64,000 nucleotides of DNA from Marthasterias glacialis (GCA_911728455.2 OU452227.1:24119414-24183413), one strand, 5' to 3'; numbered from the stretch's first letter, positions 45,616-57,889 are shown. Notes: a model not told the origin generated them from the sequence alone. Made by a program: numbers and translations.

Positions 45616-46947
45616 GAGCCAGGGCCAAATCCGAGCTGTGGAAAAAGCCCAAGGGAATCCGAAGGAACACTCGGTGTCCTTTTTGAGAAATTTCGGGATG
45701 GTTCAAAAGTTTGACACGGTAAATAAAACTTTAAATTATACTTAAGCATTTTGTTTTATTTGTCCACGTCGGGTAAAACATACATCTATATTGAATAAGC
45801 GTATAATGCCCTAACTGAATAACATCTTGTTGATATTTAAGGTTCATCACAACGACTGGCTGACTATCTGAACTCAGCGTATCAAGGTACCTTCAGTTTG
45901 CCCAATAATATATTCATGCCTGGGATCTTGTACGTTAACAGCTCTGGTATTTTAAAAGCAGTATACGTCCTAAACACTAACCTAGTTTCCCGTAATGGAA
46001 AGAAAATAAATTGATATCTGATAATGAACCATTTGCACAGCACGTGGTCCTCAATTTTTTCTTTTAAATATAGTTAAATATAATGAAATGATGATGTCAT
46101 ATCTATATAATTTAGAACAACTGCAGTATTGACCAATTAAGAATAAACTACCTACATAAATCACGCGACGTAAGTGACGTTCCAATTAACATCGATATTG
46201 CCTTGTACTTTTTGACGCCACTATTTTCCAGTTTAGCTAAAAGTACCCAAGTATCAAGCTTGATACTCTGTGACAGTAATTGCCTAATTAGATGGGTAGA
46301 ATGACGTTTAATTTCCGTCTGGTCACAATTTACTCTCTGTTTTAGTTCAACTGCAATCTGTATATCATGATTGCCTATGTTGTGGGCCTAATTACTCGTT
46401 CAGAAAGACTCTCACGCCATTTAAATAATTCACGTCTAAGTGACGTAGCGACAGAGGGGTGGTGTGGGGTGCTCGACCCCACCCCCCATAACAAAAAAAA
46501 AGAAAAACAATTGGGCGGGATATGGCAAGTAAACAAAGCAACTTCCGGAAACGGGGTTGGGGTTGGAGTGGGAAATAGCCAAATTATCAGAAGCATCATA
46601 AACCAAATAAACCCAAAAGGATGGTTAGTACAGAGAAACGACTTAGGGTTACAATACAAATCGTCAGTCAGTTTAAATTGTAGCCAGGGGTGCAAAGGCA
46701 AAATTGTCAAGAGCGCTTTTGCTTAGCATAATGACGTTTGGGCTCTGATTTCCAGAGATCGAGGTTGTCTTTCTTGTGTAAAACATTTTAGGTGGATTTA
46801 AACTTATTTATTTTAAACAGGCATACTCATAAATTGCTCCACAATAACAACGCTTTGAAATGATGGCACAAGTAATTTATACAGTAAAGACGATATATTA
46901 TTGCACCAATCCAACACGTGTGAACTGGATATAGAAACAGAGTTCCT
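45616..46947. other. Intergenic stretch, nothing recognised
   Basis: Open frames of about 110-119 codons near 46367-46726 on both strands show no recognisable motif and no splice context. Confidence 0.45.
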
Positions 46948-47211
46948 CCAATGGGGGACTGTGTGACGCTAGGTGGCGGCAGGCAATCCAGGTCCTAATT
47001 TCCAGGCGCTACTTACCGCAAAATTGTACACTCACAGTACATAGAGCGATGCACTAGTGCCACATAAGTGCACAAATTGTGGTAAACGAAGACGTGAGTA
47101 TGGGCCACGGTAATTTTGCATTGCTTACGTAACTCTGAGCATGCGTATATATATCCGAGAATAATGGATTTACCTAGTAAGTCTGCTGCCACCTAGCGTC
47201 CAAAAAGTATC
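46948..47211. mobile_element. MITE-like palindromic element, AATGGG/CCCATT family, copy 2
   Basis: The left arm CCAATGGGGGACTGTGTGAC...AGGTGGCGGCAG and right arm AAGTCTGCTGCCACCTAGCG are reverse complements. Longer than the other two copies because of about 110 extra central bases. Confidence 0.75.
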
Positions 47212-50037
47212 AAAAGGCCGTAAAGGAATGTAGCATTATGTTACGATAGTGAACATGATTAATACATTTATACATATCTTTAATATAATCTGAACTTCAT
47301 ACTTGTATAATTCAACCAATTGCAATAAACCCCAAAATACTTAGTAATAACTAAAAGACTTGGCTATATTCAAAATTACCTACTGACGGTGGAACACAAC
47401 AAAAGTCGAAGTTGAATTCACTATACAAATAAAAAAAAAAAAACTTTCCTATAATATATACATGTGTGGTGTTGTTTCCAAGTTTTAAAATATAGATGAA
47501 TCTATTTTTTGTTATCGGCAAAGAAAACCAAAACTAAAATCGACTAATTGTTTGAGAGTTATTCCTTCGCGTTATGAATCTACGATTTACGGATGACCAC
47601 GTCGACATCTCAAATATTGTCTCCCACGTGTCCCAAGAGGGCGCTCTCCATATCCTGAAACAAGGAAAAGAAAATTGAAAGTGTTCGGATTCCTCATCGA
47701 CGTGGACAAAGTACACGACTGGAAGTCATCAAAACCTAAATAATGAATCCGGATGATAAAGTTCGTTAAGGTACCAATACCACCTCCAGAGAAATACTTC
47801 CGTCTGAAATAATGGCAAGGTCCAGGAATTAGCATTTAATGATCTCCAAATTCACCTTTGCTTTATTTGGATTGCAGCAATCGAAATAATCACTCGTATA
47901 CAATTATGAGCGGGATTATTATAATCCATTTTCGTGAGACCGTTTGATGAGTTTTGTTACACAGTTTTTTTACTGTCATTTGTTAATCAAAAGCTAGTAG
48001 CCTTTGAGAAACACTCTGCTAGGGTCACAACGTAAGGCCATTAACAAGCTTTTGTTTTCATTCAACAGGTTCTTTTTGCAACAGCTAATTTTATTTATTT
48101 CCCCCCCCCCATAAAAACTAGTGGATATAATACTGTCCCAAGAACCAATGATGTACCATACACACTATTAAACCCCCGGGTCAGCCTGGATTAGATTCTC
48201 CATGTTACATCCACGACAGATTATCTTTTTTATAAAAATAGTGAACGCATAACAAAAGCATAACAAGAGCGCTGAAAAGGGGCTTGTTCGAAAAAAGTGA
48301 ACATTTTTAAGTGGCCAGAAGTACCCCCAGGAAAAAAATGTTGCACCCCCTTGTACCCCCTCAAATATTACCCTAGATTCACCGCTGGACTTGAGCCCGA
48401 TGAATTAAACCGCTCGGCCACGACAGAAGGCGGTAACGGCGGTAACACGGCTAGATTAACCAGTGCCCATGCTACGAAAAATATGAATTTTCCACAGTCA
48501 TGCTTTGTTATTCCTTTGCTAGATTTAAACATTGTATACTGACGGTTACGAGTGTTTTGAAACGAATCAACCGTTCATCTGAAATCACTTCATATGTTGT
48601 CGGTCCATTTCTTGTGTTCGGCTGACTTTCTTACATCGTTTAAGACGGTTGGTTACTTTATTGCTCTGCACATTTTATATCTTCCCCAAGGCCGATGCCT
48701 TCTTTTTTACGATGTCAATAATTTCATTTCTTCCTCATTCGTTGTGGTTCATTTGGGGGAAAACCAGCCATGCATTATTAATGTACAGAAGTCTTTTATA
48801 CCAATATGGTGAGGGAAAAACTAAGAAATGGTTGTTGGAGGTCGCGTGACCCGACTGAGCATAACGAGTACCGGTGTGACCACCCCGGTACAAAGCAGCG
48901 TAAATTATGGAGTACCGCCCCTTATCAAATATTTCGCACTTATTACGTTATAAGGCGCAGTGTACTTTTCAATTGCAATTATAAATGGGTGCTCGCAATA
49001 CGCACTTTGAAATCCTATCTAAAATCATACGCCAACGTGAAGTCAGGACAAAATTAATATCCAAGGCGTCGAGAAAATTGTCATGGAAGTCTTTTTTATG
49101 GAAATAAATTCGTTAAATAGCGCAGACCTTGTCTTGTTAAGAAAGCAAACCGCCGACTATGGGCTACACACATGCAGAACCTCATGCATGCAAGCTCCTA
49201 TACTTAGAATTTTGTATTTTCAAAGAGTGACTTTAATTTTATTGGTTTCAACGGGTGATTTAACTTGTGGCAGGAGTGAGTTCCAGTTTGGCAATTGTTC
49301 TTGTGGGAGACAACACAGGGGGTAACAGTAGCAGTTTTATAGTTTGATGGGATGGTATTATAACTTGGCATCTGGTTTAGCCGAGTTGTTCGTCTATTCC
49401 CTTGGTTGTACCGTAAATGACTAATAGACCTAATGACTAACATTGGACGCGGTATGGAGTGAGTTTCTTTTTAAAATGTAGTCTAGCTATGGTGCGGCGT
49501 CTTGATCACGAGCCATGAATCGCAAAAAGGTGTACATTTATTTCGTTGGTATCTCAAAAGGTGGTGCCATCCGTTATAAAAATCTATCGAGGGTTATGGT
49601 TCTTGAAATTAACGAAATCAAAGATGAATATCCAGTTCAGGTATCACGTTCTTCATCAGGAAGAAAGTGCAAATTTAAGACCTTTCATTAAATGATTTCG
49701 TTTTGGGATCTTTATCTTAATCTTTGTGATATTTAAAATTAACAAATCATGTGCACAAATTGATAATCAACACCGAGATTTATATTTCAAGAAAATAAAC
49801 AGTAAAGGAAAAGTCCAAACATCTCATTACGGCTGACAATTTTCAAAACTTGTCTACAGATTTCTTGCTCTGACGTCACTCGCGGCTACTGTCTGCCCAT
49901 GGTCCGCCATTTTGGGAATCAAGTTGCATGTCAAGATATGAAGCGCGGCGCTTAAAATGCGCGACGCACAGTAAAACACACCAATGGTTGGGATAAGTAT
50001 GCACCATGAGTAGTTAAGTACTATTCCGTATCAAGTA
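47212..50037. other. Intergenic stretch with repeat fragments
   Basis: 48278-48389 matches the right half of the element at 29377-29671 (GTGGCCAGAAGTACCCC, CACCCCCTTGTACCCCC). 48396-48430 holds a minus-strand CGTGGCCGAGCGG SINE head fragment. 49871-49925 contains TGACGTCA and CGCCATTTTGGG from the TGACGTCA element family. A possible minus-strand splice acceptor (CCTTGTTTCAG) at about 47657 is followed by no recognisable coding sequence. Confidence 0.5.
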
Positions 50038-50040
50038 ATG

Positions 50041-50570
50041 CCGAGTAGTACTCGAGTACGAGTGCTGCTGCGTAGAGGGTGGCCGAGTAGTACTCGGGTA
50101 CGAATACTGCTGCGTAGAGGGTGGCCGAGTAGTACTCGAGTACGAAAACTGCTGTGTAGTTGGTGGCCGAGTAGTACTCAAGTACGAATACTGCTGCGTA
50201 GAGGGTGGCCGAGTAGTACTCGAGTACGAATACTGCTGCGTAGAGGGTGGCCGAGTAGTACTCGAGTACGAATACTGCTGCGTTGGTGGCCGAGTAGTAC
50301 TCGAGTACGAATACTGCTGCGTAGAGGGTGGCCGAGTAGTATTCGAGTACGAATACTGCTGCGTAGAGGGTGGCCGAGTAGTACTCGAGTACGAATACTG
50401 CTGCGTAGAGGGTGGCCGAGTAGTACTCAAGTACGAATACTGCTGCGTAGAGGGTGGCCGAGTAGTACTCGAGTACGAATACTGCTGCATGCGTAGAGGG
50501 TGGCCGAGTAGTACTCGATTACGAATACTGCTTCGTAGAGGGTGGCCGAGTAGTACTCGAGTACGAATGC
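50041..50570. repeat. 42-bp minisatellite with GTACTCGAGTAC palindromes
   Basis: About 12.5 units of 42 bp. Each has AGTAGTACTCGAGTACGAA, ACTGCTGCGTAGAGG and GTGGCCG. The unit is a multiple of three and stop-free in several frames, so open frames of 205 (minus) and 152 (plus) codons arise on opposite strands. Degenerate CGAGTAC pieces continue to about 50635 and again at 50805-50905. Confidence 0.95.
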
Positions 50571-51075
50571 TTGGGTCATCGAGTACAAGTGTCTGAGTAC
50601 CGAGCATTCTGATATCCGAATACCGAGGCATAAATACATTTATTATTATTTTTTTAAAAAATAATTTCTAGATGACAATGTGTGCTTGTTATTTAAACAT
50701 GAATACATCAAAGACAACTTCAATTTGACTTTTTCCAGAGCTTTATTCCTTTACTCCTTGCATAAACGCACGTATAGGAAAGTGGAAAGGAAAGTTGTAC
50801 TTTGACGCTCGAGTACTTAAAATCAGATTGTTTTTCAGTCGAATATCGAGTAATAGTTCGAGTACGAGTATTTTGCTACGAGTACCGAATACCGAGTACT
50901 ACATGTTGGTTTTGTTAATGAAAACGAAGCGAGGACGTCCTTGCTCGTTCAAACCACACGGATCACTTTTGAAAAAGTTCTCGGTTTGAACGGGTTAACA
51001 ACCCCACACACGTTCTGCGATAGCTAATATTCTGTCTATCATCATCAACCCACCTGTTCGTTTGCGACTCAATAC

Positions 51076-51224
51076 CTGGGCTGGTGGTACACAACTCCTA
51101 TATTGCTGTACTTGCAGCTGGCATCATACTGTCTCCCATCGGCCACGCATTGGGTGAAACCTGGACAACGGCACTTAAAACTGCTCTTTTCTGCCTGTTT
51201 GCAAACTTGCTTGGCACGGCATAC
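51076..51224 (-). CDS. Internal exon encoding a follistatin/Kazal-like cysteine-rich segment
   Basis: A 149-bp exon on the minus strand. The acceptor is a long pyrimidine tract ending ttttccag|GTATGC; the donor is CCCAG|gtattg. Acceptor phase 0, donor phase 2. About 50 residues with cysteines at 2, 8, 18, 20, 26 and 37. The first four resemble the follistatin-like pattern (Cx5Cx9CxC). CVADGRQYDASC matches the Kazal signature (C, ten residues, C, with DGxxY inside). One Kazal cysteine is not evident, so this could be a divergent module. It would belong to a secreted or extracellular protein. Flanking exons were not found in the window, so the gene is unidentified. Confidence 0.5.
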
Positions 51225-51345
51225 CTGGAAAAAGGAAAAGGACAAACAGAAAAACATTATTGTTGTTGGTGTTCTTGTCTGCTGTAGTCCGTTCCTTGGT
51301 TTTTGTTTTTCATCTGTTTGTCTCGCGGTGCATGGAGAGCACCGG

Positions 51346-51692
51346 ATAGTCGTGGCCGAGCGGTACCGGACCCAAGCTCTGATGTTTCTGGTTAGCAGAG
51401 TGTGGGTTCCAGTCCCGGTTTTTAACTTGTGTCCTTAAGCAAGGCACTTCACCTTCAGATCACTTGTGTTGTGTGATGCACGTAGAAGAACCTAGTACAC
51501 TTATCGTTAAGAGAAGGGGGTTTGCCCCGGTGTTTCTGGCGATGTTGGCAGCACATTGTAAACCATTACAAGGTGCTATCTAAATGGGTCTCACAATCAA
51601 AAACATATCTCTGCTTATCCTATTGTAAACAAATAAAGAGCGCTTTGATACGCTCCTAGGTGTGATAAAGCACTATATTATCATTAGTTTAG
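51346..51692 (+). mobile_element. tRNA-Ser-derived SINE, fullest copy
   Basis: The head TAGTCGTGGCCGAGCGGT (A box of tRNA-Ser type) is followed by B-box-like GTGGGTTCCAGTCC and the body GTGTCCTTAAGCAAGGCAC. The 3' part has AAGGTGCTATCTAAATGGG and an AGCGCTTTGATACGC...AAAGCACTATA block. Fragments of the same family are at 6770, 38520, 38775 and 48396. Confidence 0.75.
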
Positions 51693-51699
51693 TGTGCTT

Positions 51700-54307
51700 T
51701 TGTGCAATCCTTCAGGAAGGACTGTTTTTGCTGTATATTTCTTGTATTTTCCTGTAACTTGTCCTCTTATATAATCTAGTGCCATTTCCTGAAATTTAAA
51801 TTTAATATGTAACATTTATGTTAATACCTTCTGCCTTGTATCATGTGAAATTAATAAATGACATGGAACGAAATGAATGAAACACCCTGAGGTGTGAAAT
51901 TATGTCCCACATGTTTAGCCTCTACATGTACCTTGGTATCTTATCGACTGTACAATGTTTCGCCTTAGGCTAACAAAGACTGGAAGCTTGGAATATTGAC
52001 GCGTTAAATCATTGTTTTTTCGCTGCAGTTCCTTTCCAATGCATGTGACATGACTTGACTTGCGATTTGACTCGACGTGGGAGAATGTGACTCGTGGCTC
52101 GGCCAGTGTAAGCAAGCTTGAACTGTGACACACTCCCTTCAAGATCGACGTGTGAAGATGCCTGTAACATCCATTGTGAATTGCAAACTGGGAACTAAGT
52201 TCACTGTCTTTAACCCTAGTTCCTTGTTCACCTAGGCGCGTTCTTCGACCTTTTAAGGTTTATAGTCAGTCCTCTCACATTTCCTTATTGGTTATATTGT
52301 TATTCAAGTGGATATCAGATAGTCCCTGACAATCCCAATATAGGACGGATACGATTAAGTCACTTCTCCAGTTCCATTTCCGTGGGCTCGGGGCAGCCCA
52401 TGTAAAAATTGGTAACCAGTGATGCGACCAACCCCGATAGGCTGGTCACGAATCGTCGACTAGACTCTAGTCAAACCATTGACGACTATAGCGTGTGTAT
52501 GATCAGAGTCAGTCGAACAATGGTTAACTACTGGTCCTTGATCGAAATTGCTCTTTGTCATGTTCAATTGACAATATTTGTTTTTGTACATAAGGTTTGT
52601 GAACTGCGAACCGATGCAAAACTTATAGAAATAGACTTTATACACATCAGTTTTTTTTCTGGTGATTACAAATATAGCACTGTAACGGTAATCTCGCCGG
52701 TTTAAAAAAGAAGAAGAAGTTGAAATACAAAATTAACAGAGGAATGAAGAGCATTATGTCCCTATTATTCACGTCTCCGTATCTATAGAAGCTTATAATA
52801 CAAGCCTTCACAAATTAACTAGATTCCACTTCCATTACCAACTATTACGAGGTTGATAGCGTATTTTAGACTTCACTGCCCTGGGTGGTTCAAATTACCA
52901 TCAACTGGCTACTTGATGAGTCACGTAAACACGAGAAGAGTGCCCCGATTGAATTTCATAAAAAGGCATTATCCATGTTACTGTCAGTTTGTCAGCACCA
53001 AACGTCAAGAGTGACTCTAAACAAATACTGAAATAATCCACAATAAGTCTTAAATTTCACTTGGGTTTGATGACATGTGTCGACTGAAGGTATAGAGACA
53101 GCGAATGGAGTTGTCTTATCCGATTGAGTTAACGCCTCGGGCTTTGCACTGTCATTGCACTTTTGATGCCCACAGCTTCAACTCCCAGCCGCCTCCCCTA
53201 TTTAAAGCTCCCATGCCACGCCTCTCCCCGTCTTTAATGTTTGTTTTATTCCCCGCTATACAAGAAGTATCAGTCACCCTGATCGCCGCACTGCAACATC
53301 ACGGCGATCGCCAGGGAGAAACTGTGTTTAGCCTCGCGTTATTGCCTGCCATGGTTCACGGATGCCGCTAAAATGATGCAATGTCAATGGCTGATTCTAG
53401 AAGAGCGGAAGGGTTAAGCCAATTTCATTATGAAACAGCAAAGGTGGCACACATGAACTACCGTACGCTTGCTGCCGTTCGCTCCCCGACTTCTGACGGT
53501 ACGCACGAGTGCCTCGAGACGATGATACCGCATCGGAAGCCGTACCACAGGAAGAGCAGAAGAAACAAACTTAAAGGCGGGCATAATTGGGTTTACACTT
53601 CTTTTTAGGGCCCTAAAGACTTACAGTGATTAATGGTCACCTGGTCTGACTTCATTAAAACCGAAGACAGTTTTCGTAAGCACAATTACTCTTATTCACA
53701 CAGCTTAGCTATTTTTAATTAAAATATTCAATCAAAATCTAAAAAAATAAAGGTTTCTGGGACTAAAACTCGTTAAAGAGAAGATCGCCACGTTAAAATT
53801 CCGGTCATACAGAGGGCCGTGCGGTGCCATCCACTCCATCACTGTCTGTTTAATAATTGGTGTCCAATCAATTAGGTCATAACTATCCGTACAACCAGAG
53901 CAAGGTCCAGGAATACCAGTCTCTTATCTGTGTTCTCTAATTTATATACTTCAGGTCACTGCGACACTGAACTGTACTCCCAGGTGAAAACCAATTTATT
54001 TCAATCTTGGACAGACAATCCTTGGCTAATTAGGGCTAAAGGATTGGATTCGATGGGACAATTGCCATGCTCACTGGCTGAGATGAAACAAAAAATAAGA
54101 TGTTACCCGGACACCACTCTGCCTTTCGTTTGCAAGGTGTTAAACTATAGCATAGTATTGCAAGGCGACGCCTGAAACTAAAACTGATCACAGTTGTAAC
54201 TGAAGACAAAACTTTGCTTGTCACAGGTTTGCCTTCACTCGCATATGTGGGGCCTCCAGAATGTATCCTCAACCTTGTACATCCAAAACAAATATGTCTG
54301 AACAAAG
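51700..54307. other. Intergenic or intronic stretch, no exon recognised
   Basis: Open frames at 53105-53371 and 53381-53608 (plus strand) lack recognisable motifs and clear splice sites. ATCGCCG and CGGCGAT near 53281-53308 could form a short hairpin. Confidence 0.45.
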
Positions 54308-54524
54308 TGTCCGACAAACCATTACGTCCGACCCATTGTGTCCGACAAATAATGGCCAAGTTCGCACAAGAACTATTTGTCGACTAGAGGTCGATAGTGC
54401 CTGCATGGTACCCAACGCACGTTTTTGAGCACGAGTACCAGTTAATATCAGCCACTAGTCGACACAGATGGTCCTTGTGCAAACTTAGCCCATAGTGTCC
54501 GACAAACGTTGTCGAACACAATGG
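54308..54524 (-). repeat. Irregular GTCGGACA repeat cluster, inverted relative to 24175-24287
   Basis: TTGTCGGACACAATGG-type motifs on the minus strand at 54308-54356 and 54494-54524, separated by a segment with partial inverted repeats around CGACTAG and CTAGTCG. Confidence 0.6.
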
Positions 54525-54529
54525 TTTAT

Positions 54530-55774
54530 GTGGGACATATGGTGCGTTACAGGCTGAAGTCCAAGGTAAGGGCATATTCAACTTGTCAAATGTGAGTATG
54601 CATCTCAAACCTACACGTGCACCACAGAATACTCAACCCAGTGATTTCAAAGTTCATACAAGTGCCAATCCTCCAGAGAACATTTGGGTCTGAAATACTG
54701 TCAAATGTCGAGAAAGTAACCTTTGAAGACCCCCAAATAACGCTATAGCTTATTTCAATTGCGACAGTCGACAACAAAAAAATAGTAAAATATGATCGCT
54801 CACAAATTTCCTGATAATTAAATATATCATAAACTGATTTCGGAAAATATTTGCCTTTATACAAAAACTAGAGGTTGTGAATGAATTTACTCTTCCAGAA
54901 TGATTGAATTGACTCTCCTTCAAAGATTCTCCTTTTGACTTTGTCAGTGCGCGAGATACTGTAACAGCGGGGCTTATCTATGTACTATTGTGATTTTGCT
55001 TATACTTTGCGATCCTTGTCAATCCTGTCACAACAGTCCACAATTGTTGCTTATTAATATTCGGGGTCTTGATGGCTCGTAAGGCTCTCTTGTTGTTTAT
55101 TTTAGGGTGCGTACAAAAGTGTACTACAATTTGCTGTGAGTCAAGTTCGTAGTCTTCATGACAAGGCTGAATTGAGTATACGCGTCAACAATCGATATGT
55201 ATGTAATTGATTTGCCATGCACGTGTTTTCTACACACTCCCGCCCCTGCATTTATTAGCCTTGATCGTCCTACAATTTTGATTGCTACCACAGTTTTCAT
55301 CTTTTCAAATGATGTTTCGATTGAAAGAAAGACAGTGAGAGGGGGGAAAAACAGACTCCGAGCCGAAATAATTTGGTTCTCACCGTCAGTGTAAACACGA
55401 GCGTCTTTTCACCAGAGCCGTGCGGTCTAATAATAAGATCAACAAACACGCTGCACACCGGAAGTGACTAGCTGAAACCGGAAGTGAGTCGAGACAGATC
55501 ACCTATGCCAGGCTGTGGTAGCTTCAATAGAAACGTAGCTTTTTAATAATTAATTTTGGAACAATTTTTTCTCGGAACGAAGTTTTGTTTTTCTTTCTTC
55601 TCTCTCTTCTTTTTGTCTAATACTTTTTTTTAATAACCATGTTTGCATAAGAGACACACGTCGAGCCATGTTTGTTCTATTGTTGCCTGTATATCTCCTC
55701 GAACCAATAAGTGTCAGATTAGTTTGTCGCGTTATGTTAAGTTTTCACGTCCGGGAGTCGTCCTTTCTTCGAAG
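54530..55774. other. Intergenic stretch, nothing recognised
   Basis: A 92-codon minus-strand frame at 54586-54864 has no motif that I recognise. Confidence 0.45.
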
Positions 55775-55915
55775 AATGGGAGACTTTGGAACGGTAGATG
55801 GAAGCAGACTTACCAGGTACATTTCCATTGTTTGCGTAGTTGTGAGCATGCACAATGGATTTTCTAAACTTGGTAAGTCTGCTGCCACCTACTGTCCTCA
55901 AAAGTTTCCCATTGG
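55775..55915. mobile_element. MITE-like palindromic element, AATGGG/CCCATT family, copy 3
   Basis: The left arm AATGGGAGACTTTGGAACGG ... GCAGACTTACCAGG and right arm GGTAAGTCTGCTGCC ... GTTTCCCATT are reverse complements. GAGCATGCAC is central, as in copy 1. Confidence 0.8.
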
Positions 55916-56173
55916 TCGCCTTCTGGCAAACGTATACCCGTAGTTTGTAATAAAATTGCATAGACATATTTTGAGAAGATTTAATGAAAAAATTCGTTTC
56001 GAAACAAATTTAAAATTTCTCTATACATATTCTTTAACGGGAAGCCATCTTGAAATGTATATTCATCTATTAATTTATACAACGCAGACATATTATGATG
56101 ATTCAGTGGTGAATTTAGCGGTTTTGGTTAAAACTTGATAGAAGTTGTTGTCGCTCTTGACACATCTCATACA

Positions 56174-56262
56174 GTGGCATAGCCAAGGTGGGGGCCTGGG
56201 GGGGGGCACGTGCCCCCCATAAACTTTCCAGAGGCACCCCAGGTATCCCCCATAAAAAAGTA
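56174..56262. mobile_element. Fragment of the GTGGCGTAGCC-type element
   Basis: CAGTGGCATAGCCAAGGTGG followed by G-rich and C-rich blocks (CACGTGCCCCCCATAAA), a typical end of the family seen at 29377. Confidence 0.45.
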
Positions 56263-56331
56263 GATACCTAGTAGTTCATTTAAAGACATGGTACCTGCCC
56301 GCTCGCACGTTTCCATTGTTTGACATCAACG

Positions 56332-56517
56332 ATGGCGGCCTATGCACGGGGTATATTAAGTATACGCCACCAAACATTCTCACTTCGCAGAACCTCCTCC
56401 CGTCACCTTACTAATAAATCTGATATTCTCAATCGAAACGGCACCCGGGAGAGGTCGTTTGAAAATCGCGATCCAATTAGTTGCCACCAGAATGTTCGTA
56501 AATCTCTGAAGATTTAG
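56332..56517 (+). CDS. Possible first exon encoding an Arg/Ser-rich N-terminus (mitochondrial presequence-like)
   Basis: The ATG at 56332 lies in an ACGATGGCGGCC context. The frame reads MAAYARGILSIRHQTFSLRR and continues with more Arg, Ser and Thr and almost no acidic residues for about 29 residues, the composition of a mitochondrial targeting peptide. It stays open for 61 codons. No convincing donor or second exon was identified, and ATGGCGGCC may simply be a YY1-type promoter element, so this is a weak call. Confidence 0.25.
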   Translation: MAAYARGILSIRHQTFSLRRTSSRHLTNKSDILNRNGTRERSFENRDPISCHQNVRKSLKI

Positions 56518-56529
56518 GACTCAAAGTGG

Positions 56530-57889
56530 ATGAGCTAGGGATTGGATTGACGAGCTTGCATTAATAAGACGCGAACATTTACGTTTTGATTACTCTCGGG
56601 TTTCTAAAAATGATGAGCATTTCATACACTGGCGTAGATCTGTGTTTAAACATGGAGGCGACGAATGATTTTGAAACTTGCTAACACTGACAATGTAAGG
56701 TCAATTTAGTTTGAATTATTTTTATGCTCTGTCAAGTTTGGTTATTGTCACGGGCTCACACAGGTTTCTTTTTAAAGGGGCAAATACACATAATGCGAAA
56801 TGCCCAGTGAGAATCTGTAACGTCGCTGGAACTGATTTTAGATTGCAGGCTTTACGTGGCAATTGATCTGGTACCTTGATCTTGAAATGTGTTGTTTGAG
56901 ATAATGAAATTAAATGCCTTTTAATGATGGGTCAATTTAATATGAGAGTGCATCCATTTCGATCAGCTAATTCTCAAGACGCACGCTAGAAAACCAATGT
57001 TTGGGAACATCAAATCAGCTGGTCACTGTTTACAAACGTACAACTGGTTTTTTTTCACGTCCAACTGAAATACTTGTTTACATTCCCCAAAGGTTATACA
57101 AGATTACATTGCTCGTCATGATAATCAGTTTCTGAAAGACACAGAGGTAACTCTATACTTATAAATCTCCATGATTTTATTGCTTTAAAATACAGAGAGA
57201 ACTTGTTCTTTGTTCCCAATATCAAGTTTGACATGGTGTCAGTGACGTAGCTAGGGTTCACGGTGTCCGGGGGCAGGGTTAGAGGATGGTACCCTTTCAC
57301 TCACTATTTATTCCTTTATTATTAGTTTTTATTGTTATTACATATGGCAGCCTCACTTTCAAATCAACTACGGAAAAGGCCAATGGAAGGTAGCATCATC
57401 TACAGTCGTTTCAATGTATCCGAAAAAAATACACCGGCCGGATATCGTTTTAAACCAATAGTATTTACTGGCCAGATAATGAACCAAATAGCATCACAGC
57501 CGAGAAGCGGATTGAAACCAAATAGTATTATCCTGAATTTGCTAATACCATGATCGGGATAATGGTTGGATCCAAACTCTATTAAGGGATGGATTTATAG
57601 GTTACATGTTTATAGGTTAGTGGCCAGTTTGGTAGAATTTTGAACTGTTATGTATTTGATTATTTTACGATTTTTATTATTTACGTTAGTATAAATGCTA
57701 TCCTGATATTTCTTCATCTACTTCTTTGTTTTCTTTCAGGGGAACATAATAGGCTCAGTTACTACGGTGTGGGATTACTTCTCAAAATTTTTCAAAGTTT
57801 CATTGAAATCAATCCTATAAAAAAAAACATCTGAAAAAACTACGGACGCACAGAACTGCCACGTAAAAATTGTCTGTCTTGTACGTATG
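56530..57889. other. Intergenic stretch, nothing recognised
   Basis: No supported exon. Near 57242 a GTGACGTAGCTAGGG segment resembles the end of a dispersed short element. Confidence 0.45.

Noticed and set aside
47587-47835. Minus-strand frame near a pyrimidine tract ending TTTCAG
   Set aside because: The acceptor looks plausible, but none of the three downstream frames shows a conserved motif and no donor is clear.
50014-50631. 205-codon minus-strand and 152-codon plus-strand open frames
   Set aside because: A 42-bp stop-free tandem unit gives open frames on both strands; no start context, splice site or non-repeat coding sequence.
51352-51414. Possible tRNA-Ser gene
   Set aside because: A- and B-box-like motifs are present, but there is no cloverleaf-compatible sequence between and around them, and the SINE body follows directly.
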